Shown here: positions 26,472 to 34,463 of the stretch, in pieces
How positions within the stretch are numbered: the first letter of the stretch is position 1
Layout: the number at the start of each line of letters is the position of its first letter
Source of the DNA: Trujillonella humicola
GTDB lineage: Bacteria; Actinomycetota; Actinomycetes; Mycobacteriales; Geodermatophilaceae
Direction of reading: 5' to 3'
DNA: 64,000 bases
NCBI RefSeq assembly: GCF_046233715.1
Contig: NZ_JBJNRJ010000017.1
Coordinates: 25,410 to 89,409 of the forward strand
Translations under genes and position numbers: made by a program
The notes under the pieces: model-generated
What the model saw: the letters and a program-made list of their open reading frames with translations, nothing else
What the model was told of the DNA's origin: nothing
The model's database searches: none

Positions 26472-26584
26472 CCGATCCCGCCCGGGTCGCCGTCGTCACC
26501 GGCGCCGCCCCGCGGCCGGGCACCGGCGCCGCCGTCAGCGGCCAGGTCCTCGGCGTCAACGGCGGCCTGCACCCGGGCGGCTGA
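26468..26584 (+). pseudogene. Collapsed short-chain dehydrogenase gene reduced to its two ends (38 codons)
   Basis: The frame starts with GTG overlapping the P450 stop and reads TDPARVAVVTGAA, the first strand and start of the glycine-rich loop of an SDR. It then passes within about ten residues into SGQVLGVNGGLHPGG, the typical last strand and C-terminus of an SDR. Roughly 200 codons are missing, yet the frame stays open to the TGA at 26582. I read this as an internal deletion that left the operon translationally intact. It could be an inert relic or, less likely, a kept microprotein. Confidence 0.75.
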
Positions 26585-26585
26585 G

Positions 26586-27248
26586 ATGGCAGCGGGTACA
26601 CACGTCGGCGTGGACGGCGGCACGGGGACGGCGGCGGGGCGCCGGGAGCAGAAGAAGAGCGCGACGCGGGCCGCGATCCGGAACGCCGCCCTGCGGCTGG
26701 CCGTGCGCGACGGCGTGGAGAACGTGACCCTCGAGCAGATCGCGACCGAGGCAGACATCGCGCTGCGGACGTTCTTCAACTACTTCTCCAGCAAGGAGGA
26801 GGCGGTCGTGGCCTCCGCCGCGGGCGACTTCCACCGCCTGGTCGCCGCGTTCCGGGCCCGGCCCCGCGAGGAATCGGTGCTGCGGGCGCTGCGCGAGGCG
26901 GCGCTGCTGACGCTGGACCGGGCCGCGGCCGACGACCGCGACCACGTGGTCGCGCTGCGGGTGATCCGCGGGCAGCGCTCGCTGGTCCCCCAGCTGCTGG
27001 CGGCGCTGGCCGCGCAGGAGGAGGTCCTCGCCGACGCGATCGCCGAACGGCTGGATCCGCCGGCGGCGGCATCGGTCTACCCGCGGCTGTGCGCCACGAC
27101 CGCGCTCGCCGGGATGCGGGTGGCCCTCGACCGGTGGCTGGGGGGCAGCGCCGTCCCCGCGTTCGCCGACCTGCGGACCGAGCTCGACCGGGTCTTCGCG
27201 CAGCTGGCCGCCGGGCTCGACCGGCCGGGGGTCCCGGAGGGCGCCTGA
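26586..27248 (+). CDS. TetR-family transcriptional regulator
   Basis: A 220-residue repressor-type protein. The N-terminal helix-turn-helix is LEQIATEADIALRTFFNYFSSKEE, the canonical TetR sequence, after a basic start (RREQKKSATRAAIRNAALRL). The C-terminal ligand and dimer domain is all-alpha and unassigned. The ATG lies one base after the stop of the SDR relic, so it is translationally linked to the P450 operon. It may bind the 30-bp palindrome in front of P450 and ferredoxin. It is convergent with an intact SDR gene 21 bases away. Confidence 0.92.
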   Translation: MAAGTHVGVDGGTGTAAGRREQKKSATRAAIRNAALRLAVRDGVENVTLEQIATEADIALRTFFNYFSSKEEAVVASAAGDFHRLVAAFRARPREESVLRALREAALLTLDRAAADDRDHVVALRVIRGQRSLVPQLLAALAAQEEVLADAIAERLDPPAAASVYPRLCATTALAGMRVALDRWLGGSAVPAFADLRTELDRVFAQLAAGLDRPGVPEGA

Positions 27249-27269
27249 GGCGCCCCGCCGGGGACCCGG

Positions 27270-28040
27270 TCAGGCGTTGAACCGCAGGGCGCCGTCGAGC
27301 CGGACGACGTGGCCGTTGAGGTAGTCGTTCTCCGCGATCTGGTACGCGAGCTTGGCGTACTCCGCCGGGCGTCCCATCCGCTTGGGGTTGGGCACGACCT
27401 TCCCGTACATCTCGTCGGCCTTGACCGGGTCGGGGAAGGCCGGGGTGAGGAACGTGCCCGGGGCGATCCCCATGACCCGGATGCCGGCCGGCGCGAGGTC
27501 GCGGGCCGCGGCGAGGGTGAGGGCGATGACGCCGCCCTTGGCCATCGCGTAGCTGGTCTGCCCGGGCGCGGCCTCGAAGCCGGCGATGCTCGCGGTCATG
27601 ATCACGACGCCGCGCTGGTTGTCCTCCAGCGGCTCGTTGCCCTGCATCGAGGCGGCCGCGCGCGACAGCACCCGGTAGGTGGCGGTGTAGTAGTACTCGG
27701 TCGTCTGGAGGAACGCCTCCATCGGCATCGGGGTGCCGTCGCGGGAGACGATCCGCTGCGCGGCCCCGCCGCCGGGTCCGCCGTTGACGATGACGGTGAC
27801 GCGGAGGGGGCCAAGCGACTGCGCCCTGGCGACCGCGGCGTCGACCGACTCGTCGCTCGTGACGTCGGTGTGCACGAACTCCACGCCGTCGCCGAGCTCG
27901 GCCACGATGGCCTTCGCCTTCTCCTCGTTGACGTCGGCCATGACGACCTTGAGCCCCTCGGCCGCGTACTTCCGCACGGTCTGCTCGCCGAAGCCGCCGG
28001 CGCCGCCGACGACGAGTGCTGATGCGCCAGTGAGGTCCAC
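27270..28040 (-). CDS. Short-chain dehydrogenase/reductase (HSD10-like)
   Basis: A 256-residue NAD(P)-dependent oxidoreductase. The cofactor loop is VVGGAGGFGEQTV with an aspartate at the end of strand 2 (VMADVN) that favours NAD. The catalytic block is TASIAGFEAAPGQTSYAMAKGG with Ser, Tyr and Lys. GQTSYAMAK and the NDYLNGHVVRLDGALRF end resemble 3-hydroxyacyl-CoA dehydrogenase type II. The GTG at 28040 follows GGAGAC; the upstream open frame to 28211 is low-complexity and not taken. It is convergent with the TetR gene. Confidence 0.9.
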   Translation of the reverse strand: MDLTGASALVVGGAGGFGEQTVRKYAAEGLKVVMADVNEEKAKAIVAELGDGVEFVHTDVTSDESVDAAVARAQSLGPLRVTVIVNGGPGGGAAQRIVSRDGTPMPMEAFLQTTEYYYTATYRVLSRAAASMQGNEPLEDNQRGVVIMTASIAGFEAAPGQTSYAMAKGGVIALTLAAARDLAPAGIRVMGIAPGTFLTPAFPDPVKADEMYGKVVPNPKRMGRPAEYAKLAYQIAENDYLNGHVVRLDGALRFNA

Positions 28041-28508
28041 CGTGTCTCCGCTCTCCGGGACGCGTACCACCGACGCGTCGCGCCGGGGACTGTAGGTGGC
28101 CGCGACGACGCCACGGGCGGTCCTGCCGCCGCGGGAGCGCCCCGCCGGTCCGGCCTGCCCGCCCCGCGCCGCCCGGACGGCCCGTCCGGCGGGCAGGAGG
28201 ACGCCCGCCACGCGGGCGGTGACCGGGATCGGGCGGATCGGGCGCCACGAACCGAGGTGATCCCCCGGCGGTGCGACGGGACCGCGAGCGGCGCCGGGCT
28301 CCCCGGGAACGCGGACGAGCCCCGCGCACCTGCCCTCCCCCGAGGCGGTGCGCGGGGCTCCTCGCAGTTCCCCCTGCCGCCGGTCCCCCCGTGACCCGGC
28401 GACGAGGACGACTCTGCCCGCCGTCCCGCAGGATCCGCGCAGCCGTTCCGCACGATCTCCGCAAGAGCACGGTCGGCCACCGGCCGCGCCGGACCCGCGG
28501 CGCGACGG
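28041..28508. other. 468-bp intergenic region with one strong hairpin, no convincing gene
   Basis: Very GC-rich sequence between two leftward genes. Apart from a perfect 14-bp hairpin at 28317-28360, I find no open frame with a ribosome site. The part next to 28040 should hold the SDR promoter. Confidence 0.5.
28317..28360. terminator. Perfect 14-bp hairpin with a 16-nt loop
   Basis: Arms 28317-28330 and 28347-28360 are exactly complementary. It stands alone in a 468-bp gap, too far from either gene end for a simple terminator assignment. It could equally be an attenuator for the SDR gene or the end of an unseen small RNA. Confidence 0.55.
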
Positions 28509-29198
28509 TCAGGTGTCGCGGTAGCGCACGGCCGCGGCCAGCTTCTCCCCCGCCAGCTCGGGCGTGGCCGGGCGGCCCGGTCCGGGGAACTCCGTGCCGG
28601 GTGCGAGGTACAGGCCGGCGTAGGCGGCGGTGTCGCGCTGGTAGCGCCAGCCCTCGGCCAGCGGCCCGGCGTCGTAGGCGTCGTAGCCGAGGGAGTCGAG
28701 GAACTCCGCCACCGTCCGCTTGGCGTCGGCGTCGTCGCCGGCGATGACCAGGACCGAGCGGTCCGGAGAGCCGGCCGGGCGGCCCAGGGTGGCCAGGTGC
28801 TCGAAGTAGATGTTGTTGAACGCCTTCACCACGCGGGACCCGGGCAGGTGGGCCTGCAGCAGCTCGCTCACCGTCGTCGACTCGTCGTCGAGCTCGGGGA
28901 TCTGCCCGTCCCGCTGCGGGTAGTAGTTGTTGGTGTCGATCACGACCTTGCCGCGCAGAGGCTCGACGGGGACCTCGCGGTAGGCCCGCAGCGGGATCGT
29001 CACGACCACGAGGTCGCCGGCCGCGGCCGCCTCCGGCGGGGTCGCCGCCCGGGCGCGCGGGCCCAGCTCGGCGACGAGGCCGGCGAGGGTGTCCGGCCCG
29101 CGGCTGTTGCTGAGCACGACGTCGTGGCCGGCGGCGACCGCCAGCCGCGCGACGGTGCCGCCGATGTGACCGCTGCCGATCAGTCCGAGAGTCGTCAT
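28509..29198 (-). CDS. F420-dependent NADP reductase-like protein (NADP-oxidoreductase coenzyme F420 family)
   Basis: A 229-residue Rossmann protein. GLIGSGHIGGTVARLA is the N-terminal dinucleotide loop, followed by SNSRGPDTL (the usual SNSRGP of F420H2:NADP oxidoreductase-like proteins), VVTIPLRAYREV and VVIDTNNYYPQRDG. RVVKAFNNIYFEHL and a C-terminal GRPATPELAGEKL complete it. It is close to the FNO fold, but whether it uses F420 is not shown. The ATG at 29198 has no clear ribosome site. It is divergent from a small gene at 29309. Confidence 0.85.
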   Translation of the reverse strand: MTTLGLIGSGHIGGTVARLAVAAGHDVVLSNSRGPDTLAGLVAELGPRARAATPPEAAAAGDLVVVTIPLRAYREVPVEPLRGKVVIDTNNYYPQRDGQIPELDDESTTVSELLQAHLPGSRVVKAFNNIYFEHLATLGRPAGSPDRSVLVIAGDDADAKRTVAEFLDSLGYDAYDAGPLAEGWRYQRDTAAYAGLYLAPGTEFPGPGRPATPELAGEKLAAAVRYRDT

Positions 29199-29308
29199 GC
29201 CCGCGCACAAGTCCGACGCGCGGTGCGCCATTCCCGGCCGGGTCCAAGGGCCCTGGCGGGTCCGGACCGGCCGGGCCACCGTGGGCGCCCCCAGTCGAGG
29301 AGGACGAC

Positions 29309-29596
29309 ATGCGCATGATGCTGAAGGCCGTCGTCGACACCGAGAGCGGCAACCGCGCCATGGCGGACGGCACCGTGGAGAAGACCATCCAGGAGACGGT
29401 CGAGCGGCTGCGGCCCGAGGCCATCTACTTCGTCGGGGACGAGGGCCGGCGCAGCCTCTGGGCGGTCATCGACCTGGACGACTCGGCCCGGCTGCCGGAG
29501 ATCTCCGAGCCGCTGTTCCAGCTGGGGGCGCGGGTGACCGTCACGCCCTGCATGAACCTGGAGGACCTGCAGAGGGCCATGTCGGCGCTGCGCTGA
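29309..29596 (+). CDS. Small conserved-looking protein of unknown function, 95 residues
   Basis: I do not assign a family. The protein has an alpha/beta pattern: MMLKAVVDTESGNRAM, a helix (TVEKTIQETVERL), AIYFVGDEGRRSLWAVIDLDD, and a second helix-strand unit ending in CMNLEDLQRAMSAL. This is compatible with a ferredoxin-like dimeric barrel. The ATG follows GAGGAGGACGAC. It is followed by a 9-bp hairpin (29616-29642) and the SARP-hydrolase gene, so it is probably a single-gene unit. Confidence 0.7.
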   Translation: MRMMLKAVVDTESGNRAMADGTVEKTIQETVERLRPEAIYFVGDEGRRSLWAVIDLDDSARLPEISEPLFQLGARVTVTPCMNLEDLQRAMSALR

Positions 29597-29615
29597 GCGA
29601 TCGACGGGCGCCACC

Positions 29616-29642
29616 GGGGCCCCGACCGCCGGACGGGGCCCC
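29616..29642. terminator. GC hairpin with 9-bp arms
   Basis: Arms 29616-29624 and 29634-29642 are perfectly complementary, with a 9-nt loop. It separates the small gene from the SARP-hydrolase gene. Confidence 0.55.
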
Positions 29643-29669
29643 GGCCCGGCTCCGCACCGGGAGGCCGCC

Positions 29670-31229
29670 GTGCTGACGATCGAGCTGCTGGGTCCCTTCC
29701 GCGTCCGGGTGGACGGGCGCACCGTGGCCCAGGACGGGTGGCCCCGCCGCGACCCGGCCAGCCTGGTCAAGCTGCTGGCCCTGCGCCCGGACCGCCGGCT
29801 GCACCGGGAGCAGGTGATGGACCTGCTCTGGCCGGACCTGGGACCCGGCGAGGCCGCCCCCCGCCTGCACAAGGCGGCCCACTACGCCCGCCGCACGCTC
29901 GGGCGGGAGGACGCGGTCGTCCTCCGCGACGGCATGGTCGCGCTGCTGCCGGGAGTGCCGGTGTGCGTGGACGCCGAGCAGTTCGAGCGCGCCGCGCGTG
30001 CCGCCCTCGCCGACGGGTCGGTCGCCGCCGCGGCCGCCGTCCTCGACCGGCACCCCGCGGAGCCCCTGCCGGCCGACGTCTACGCCGAGTGGGCCGACGA
30101 GCCGCGCGACCGGCTGACGACGCTGCGGACCCGGCTGCTCCGCCAGGCCGGTCGCTGGGACGAGCTGCTGGCGCTCGACCCGGCCGACGAGGAGGCGCAC
30201 CTGGGGCTGATGCGGGAGCTGGCCCGCGCCGGGGACCGGGCCGGGGCGCTGCGCCGGTTCGAGACGCTGGACCGGACGGTGCGCCGTCACCTGGGCACCG
30301 GCCCCGGACGTGAGGCGACCGCGCTGCGGGACCGGCTGCTCGCCTCGATGCGGGACCGGGGCGGGCCGCCGGCGGTCGACGAGCGCCGGCTCGAGCAGCG
30401 GATCCGGTTCTGCCGCACGCGGGACGGCGTCACCCTCGCCCACGCCCGCTCCGGCAGCGGCCCGCCGCTGGTCAAGGCGGCCAACTGGCTGACCCACCTC
30501 GACCACGACTGGCACAGCCCGGTGTGGCGGCACTGGCTGGTCGAGCTCTCCCGGCGGCACACGCTGGTCCGCTACGACGAGCGCGGCTGCGGCCTGTCGG
30601 ACCGGGACGTCGCCTCGTCGACCTTCGAGGACTGGGTGGCCGACCTCGAGGCGGTCGTGGACGCCGCCGGCCTCGACCGGTTCCCGGTGCTCGGCATCTC
30701 CCAGGGCGGCCCGGTCGCCGTCACCTACGCCGCGCGGCATCCCGAGCGGGTCACCCGGCTGGTCCTGTACGGCTCCTACCTGCAGGGCCGACTGGTGCGC
30801 GCGACCACCGAGGAGGACCGCGCCGAGCACCGGCTGCAGGTCGAGCTGGCCCGGCTGGGTTGGGGCCGCGACGAGCCGGCGTTCCGGCAGGTGTTCACCT
30901 CCCAGTTCATGCCGCAGGGCTCGCGCGAGCTGTGGGACCGCTTCAACGACCTCCAGCGGGCCAGCACGTCGGCGGCCAACGCCGCGCACCTGCTGGGGGT
31001 GACCGGCTCGATCGACGCCGTCGAGGCAGCGACGCGGGTGCAGGCGCCGACCCTGGTGCTGCACGCGCGCCACGACCAGCGGCCCCCGTTCGAGCAGGGC
31101 CGGCTCGCGGCCTCGCTCATCCCCGGGAGCCGGTTCGTCGCGCTGGACAGCCACAACCACCTGCTGCTCGCCGACGAGCCGGCCTGGCCGGTGTTCCTCC
31201 GCGAGGTCGAGGCCTTCCTCGCCGAGTGA
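29670..31229 (+). CDS. SARP/BTAD DNA-binding regulator fused to an alpha/beta hydrolase
   Basis: A 519-residue fusion. Residues 1-100 form an OmpR-type winged helix as in SARPs (IELLGPFRVRVDGR, LVKLLALRPDRRLHREQVMDLLWPD). Residues 100-225 form the bacterial transcriptional activator domain. From about 250 to the end there is an alpha/beta hydrolase with nucleophile GISQGG near residue 343, Asp in ARHDQ near 468 and His in DSHNHL near 494, so the triad is intact. The hydrolase part may sense or destroy a small ligand. The SARP half is a close paralogue of the one at 34464. It precedes an OsmC-flavoenzyme operon carrying a SARP box. Confidence 0.9.
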   Translation: MLTIELLGPFRVRVDGRTVAQDGWPRRDPASLVKLLALRPDRRLHREQVMDLLWPDLGPGEAAPRLHKAAHYARRTLGREDAVVLRDGMVALLPGVPVCVDAEQFERAARAALADGSVAAAAAVLDRHPAEPLPADVYAEWADEPRDRLTTLRTRLLRQAGRWDELLALDPADEEAHLGLMRELARAGDRAGALRRFETLDRTVRRHLGTGPGREATALRDRLLASMRDRGGPPAVDERRLEQRIRFCRTRDGVTLAHARSGSGPPLVKAANWLTHLDHDWHSPVWRHWLVELSRRHTLVRYDERGCGLSDRDVASSTFEDWVADLEAVVDAAGLDRFPVLGISQGGPVAVTYAARHPERVTRLVLYGSYLQGRLVRATTEEDRAEHRLQVELARLGWGRDEPAFRQVFTSQFMPQGSRELWDRFNDLQRASTSAANAAHLLGVTGSIDAVEAATRVQAPTLVLHARHDQRPPFEQGRLAASLIPGSRFVALDSHNHLLLADEPAWPVFLREVEAFLAE

Positions 31230-31231
31230 CG

Positions 31232-31298
31232 TCCTTCCGCCGTCCTTCCGCCCCTCCTCCCGGTGCGGAAGGACGGCGGAAGGCGGCGTTCCTAGCTT
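31232..31298 (+). promoter_or_regulatory. Predicted SARP box and promoter in front of the OsmC operon
   Basis: Direct repeats GGAAGGA (31267-31273) and GGAAGGC (31278-31284) are 11 bp apart. Eight bases later comes TAGCTT (31293-31298), a likely -10. This 7-4-7-8 layout is the textbook SARP operator geometry. An inverted copy of the pair lies at 31233-31249, so the whole can also fold as a hairpin that might end the regulator transcript. Confidence 0.65.
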
Positions 31299-31349
31299 TC
31301 CCGTCGCGAGGCCGACCCGGCCTCCCGACGAGAACGAGGAGCACCCGCC

Positions 31350-31919
31350 ATGACCGCCACCACCGCGCAGCGCCCGGCCCGCAACGGGGTCGACGTCCCC
31401 ACGCTGTTCGCCACGATCGATGCCGTCAGGACGCAGCCGGAGATCGCGCAGTTCCGGTTCCGGGCGTCCAACAGCTGGGTCGACGGCACCCACAGCCGCA
31501 GCACGATCCGCGGCTTCTACGGCGCGATGCAGGAGGACACCAGCCGCACCGAGGACTTCACCTACGACGCCGACCACCCGGCGGTGCTGGTCGGCTCCGG
31601 CAACGGCCCCACCCCGGTGGAGTTCCTGCTGCACGCCATCGCCGCCTGCCTCACCGCCGGCCTGGTCAACATCGCCGCGGCCCGCGGCATCACCCTGCAC
31701 GAGGTCACCTCCACCGTCGAGGGCGACATCGACCTGCGCGGCATCCTCGGCCTGTCCGACGAGGTCCGGAACGGCTACTCCGGCATCCGCGTGCACCTCG
31801 AGGTCACCGGCGACGCCGGCCCGGACGAGCTGCGCGAGCTGGTCGAGCAGTCCCGCCGGCGGTCGGCCGTCTACGACGTCCTCACCAACGGCTGCCCCGT
31901 CCAGGTCACCGCGAACTGA
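31350..31919 (+). CDS. OsmC-family protein
   Basis: A 189-residue OsmC/Ohr-fold protein. The two reactive cysteines lie in AIAACLTAGLVN (about residue 100) and TNGCPVQV near the C-terminus, the spacing of peroxiredoxin-like OsmC members. The N-terminal 40 residues are extra. Members reduce organic hydroperoxides, but those found with flavoenzymes may have other thiol roles. The ATG follows GAGGAGC. It is the first gene behind a SARP box, with an FMO-like gene 40 bases downstream. Confidence 0.9.
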   Translation: MTATTAQRPARNGVDVPTLFATIDAVRTQPEIAQFRFRASNSWVDGTHSRSTIRGFYGAMQEDTSRTEDFTYDADHPAVLVGSGNGPTPVEFLLHAIAACLTAGLVNIAAARGITLHEVTSTVEGDIDLRGILGLSDEVRNGYSGIRVHLEVTGDAGPDELRELVEQSRRRSAVYDVLTNGCPVQVTAN

Positions 31920-31958
31920 CCTCCGCACCCACCCCGCGGTCGAGGAGGAGGGACTCCC

Positions 31959-33224
31959 GTGGAGACCGTCGACACCGTCGTCGTCGGCGCCGGGCACGCC
32001 GGCCTGGCGACGAGCGCGCACCTCGCGGCCGGCGGCCGGGACCACGTCGTCCTCGACCGCGGCCGGGTCGGGGAGCGCTGGCGCAGCGAGCGCTGGGACT
32101 CGCTGCGGCTGCTGACCCCCAACTGGATGACCCGGCTGCCGGGCCACGACTACTCCGGGCCCGACCCGGACGGGTACATGACCGCCGGCGAGCTGGCCGA
32201 CCTGCTCGAGGCCTACGCCCGGGCCTTCGACCTGCCGGTCGCCGGGGGGACGGCGGTCTCGGCCGTCCGTCCCGACGGCGACGGGTACCTCGTGGTCACC
32301 GACCAGGGCAGCTGGCGCGCGGACAACGTCGTCGTGGCGACCGGGCACTGCGACGTCCCGCACGTGCCCGGTGCCGCCGGCGGGCTGGACCCGGCCGTCG
32401 CCCAGCTGACCCCCTCGACGTACCGCAACCCCCGGGCGCTGCCGGCCGGCGGCGTGCTGGTCGTCGGGGCCTCGGCCTCCGGGCTGCAGATCGCCGACGA
32501 GCTGTGCCGCGCCGGCCGCGAGGTCGTCCTGGCGGCCGGCGCCCACACCCGGCTGCCCCGCCGCTACCGCGGCATGGACGTGCTGTGGTGGCTGGAGTCG
32601 GTCGGCGCGCTGGACCGCAGCGTCGACGACGTCGACGACCTGGCCCGCGCCCTGCGCGAGCCGTCGCTGCAGCTGGTCGGCCGGTCCGGTGGCGTGGATC
32701 TCGACCTGGGCACGGTCACCGCGGCCGGGGTCCGCGTGACCGGCCGGCTGACCGCGATCCAGGACGGCGTCGCCACCTTCGCGCCGTCCCTGGCCGGCTC
32801 GGTCGCCGAGTCCGACCGGCGGCTGGCCGCGCTGCTCGACCGGATCGACCGGCACGTGACGGCGGCCGGCCTGACCGCCGAGGTCGGGGAGCCCGACCGC
32901 CCGGCCGGGCTCACCCTGCCCGCGGGCATCGACCGGCTCGACCTGGCCGGCGCCGGGATCGGCACGGTCGTGTGGGCGACCGGCTTCCGGCGGGACCACC
33001 GCTGGGTGCAGGTGCCCGGCGTCCGCGCCGGCGGGGAGCTGCAGCACCGCTACGGCATCACCGCGCGCCCGGGGCTGTTCCTCGTCGGGCAGCGGTTCCA
33101 GACCCGCCGCAGCAGCACCTTCATCGGCGGCTCGCGGCACGACGCGGCGTTGGTCGCGGCGCACCTGGACGCCGTCCGCCCGGTGCGGCGGCGCACCGGG
33201 ATGGCTCTGCGGGGCCGGCCGTGA
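31959..33224 (+). CDS. FAD-dependent monooxygenase-like oxidoreductase (CzcO/FMO family)
   Basis: A 421-residue flavoprotein. The FAD loop is VVGAGHAGLATSAHL at the N-terminus and the NAD(P)H loop is VVGASASGLQIADEL near residue 170. An ATGHCDVPHVPG block lies before it, and WATGFRRDHRWV follows later, all typical of the CzcO/flavin-containing monooxygenase group. It should oxygenate an organic substrate, still unknown. GTG 31959 has GGAGGAGGG upstream. Its stop overlaps the next GTG (GTGA), so it is coupled to the second flavoenzyme. Confidence 0.9.
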   Translation: METVDTVVVGAGHAGLATSAHLAAGGRDHVVLDRGRVGERWRSERWDSLRLLTPNWMTRLPGHDYSGPDPDGYMTAGELADLLEAYARAFDLPVAGGTAVSAVRPDGDGYLVVTDQGSWRADNVVVATGHCDVPHVPGAAGGLDPAVAQLTPSTYRNPRALPAGGVLVVGASASGLQIADELCRAGREVVLAAGAHTRLPRRYRGMDVLWWLESVGALDRSVDDVDDLARALREPSLQLVGRSGGVDLDLGTVTAAGVRVTGRLTAIQDGVATFAPSLAGSVAESDRRLAALLDRIDRHVTAAGLTAEVGEPDRPAGLTLPAGIDRLDLAGAGIGTVVWATGFRRDHRWVQVPGVRAGGELQHRYGITARPGLFLVGQRFQTRRSSTFIGGSRHDAALVAAHLDAVRPVRRRTGMALRGRP

Positions 33225-34375
33225 CCGCGCGGTACGACGTCGTGGTCGTCGGCGCGCGGGTCGCCGGCGCCGCGACGGCGCTGCAGCTGGCCCGGCGCGG
33301 AGCGCGGGTCCTGGTGCTCGACCGGGGCCGCTACGGCAGCGACACCGTCTCCACCCACGCCCTGATGCGCACCGGGGTGGTGCAGCTGAGCCGCTGGGGG
33401 CTGCTCGACCGCCTGGTGGCGGCCGGGGTGCCGCCGGTGCGCAGCACCGTCTTCCACCACGCGAGCGGGGACAGCCGGATCTCCCTGCGGCCCGCGGCCG
33501 GGGTGGACGCGCTGTACGCGCCCCGGCGCACGACGCTGGACGCGCTGCTGGTGGACGCGGCCGCCGAGGCCGGGGCGGAGGTCCGGCACGGGCTCCGGGC
33601 CACCGGGCTGCTGCGCGACCGCTCGGGCCGGGTGGCCGGGGTGGTCGCCGAGGGGCCGCACGGCCGTCCGGTGGAGGTCGCCGCGGCGGTCACCGTCGGG
33701 GCGGACGGCGTCCGGTCCGACGTGGCGCGCTGGGTCGGTGCCCCGGTCGAGCGGACCGCCCGCGCCGCCTCCGGCGTGCTCTACGGCTACCGGGCCGACC
33801 TGCCCACCGACGGCTACGAGTGGGCCTACGGCGGGCTCGCCTCGGCCGGGCTCATCCCCACGCAGGACGGGCTGACCTGCGTGTTCACCGGCACCTCGGA
33901 CGCCCGGTTCCGGGCGCTCCCGGGTGGCGCCGCCGACCGGTTCGCCGAGCTCCTCGCCGAGGCCTCACCGGACGTCGCCGCACGCGTCGCGGGTGCGGCG
34001 CCGGTCGGCCGCCTGCACGGCTTCGCCGGGCAGCCGGGCTTCCTGCGCCGGGCCGGCGGCCCGGGGTGGGCGCTGGTCGGGGACGCGGGCTACTTCAAGG
34101 ACCCGCTGAGCACCCACGGGATGAGCGACGCGCTGCGCGACGCCGAACTCCTGGCCCGCGCACTGACGGCTCCGGGTCCCGAGGCGGCCGCACTCGCCGG
34201 TTACCAGCGGGAGCGGGACCGGTTGTCGGTCGCGCTGTTCGACGTGACCGAGCGGGTGGCCGCCCACGACTGGACCGAGGAGGAGCTGCGCCGGCTGCTG
34301 CGGGAGCTGGCCGCCGCGATGAGCGACGAGATCGAGGTGCTCCTGGGCCTCGACGACGCCCGGCCCGCCGCCTGA
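33221..34375 (+). CDS. FAD-dependent oxidoreductase of the PHBH/geranylgeranyl-reductase type
   Basis: A 384-residue flavoprotein. VVVVGARVAGAATALQLA is the FAD loop, VGADGVRSDVARWVG is the DG motif, and GDAGYFKDPLSTHGMSDAL is the GD motif with the typical Asp and Pro-Leu-x-x-x-Gly pattern. These fit aromatic hydroxylases and halogenase-like enzymes. It starts at GTG 33221, overlapping the upstream stop by two bases, which makes OsmC, FMO and this enzyme one operon behind the SARP box. Substrate unknown. Confidence 0.9.
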   Translation: MTARYDVVVVGARVAGAATALQLARRGARVLVLDRGRYGSDTVSTHALMRTGVVQLSRWGLLDRLVAAGVPPVRSTVFHHASGDSRISLRPAAGVDALYAPRRTTLDALLVDAAAEAGAEVRHGLRATGLLRDRSGRVAGVVAEGPHGRPVEVAAAVTVGADGVRSDVARWVGAPVERTARAASGVLYGYRADLPTDGYEWAYGGLASAGLIPTQDGLTCVFTGTSDARFRALPGGAADRFAELLAEASPDVAARVAGAAPVGRLHGFAGQPGFLRRAGGPGWALVGDAGYFKDPLSTHGMSDALRDAELLARALTAPGPEAAALAGYQRERDRLSVALFDVTERVAAHDWTEEELRRLLRELAAAMSDEIEVLLGLDDARPAA

Positions 34376-34463
34376 CCGTCGGAGCCGCTCGAGAGCGCCG
34401 ACCGGCACCCACCGGCCCCGGGAGGGGTCTACGCTGCCCGGGTCGCGCGGAAGGACCACTCCC

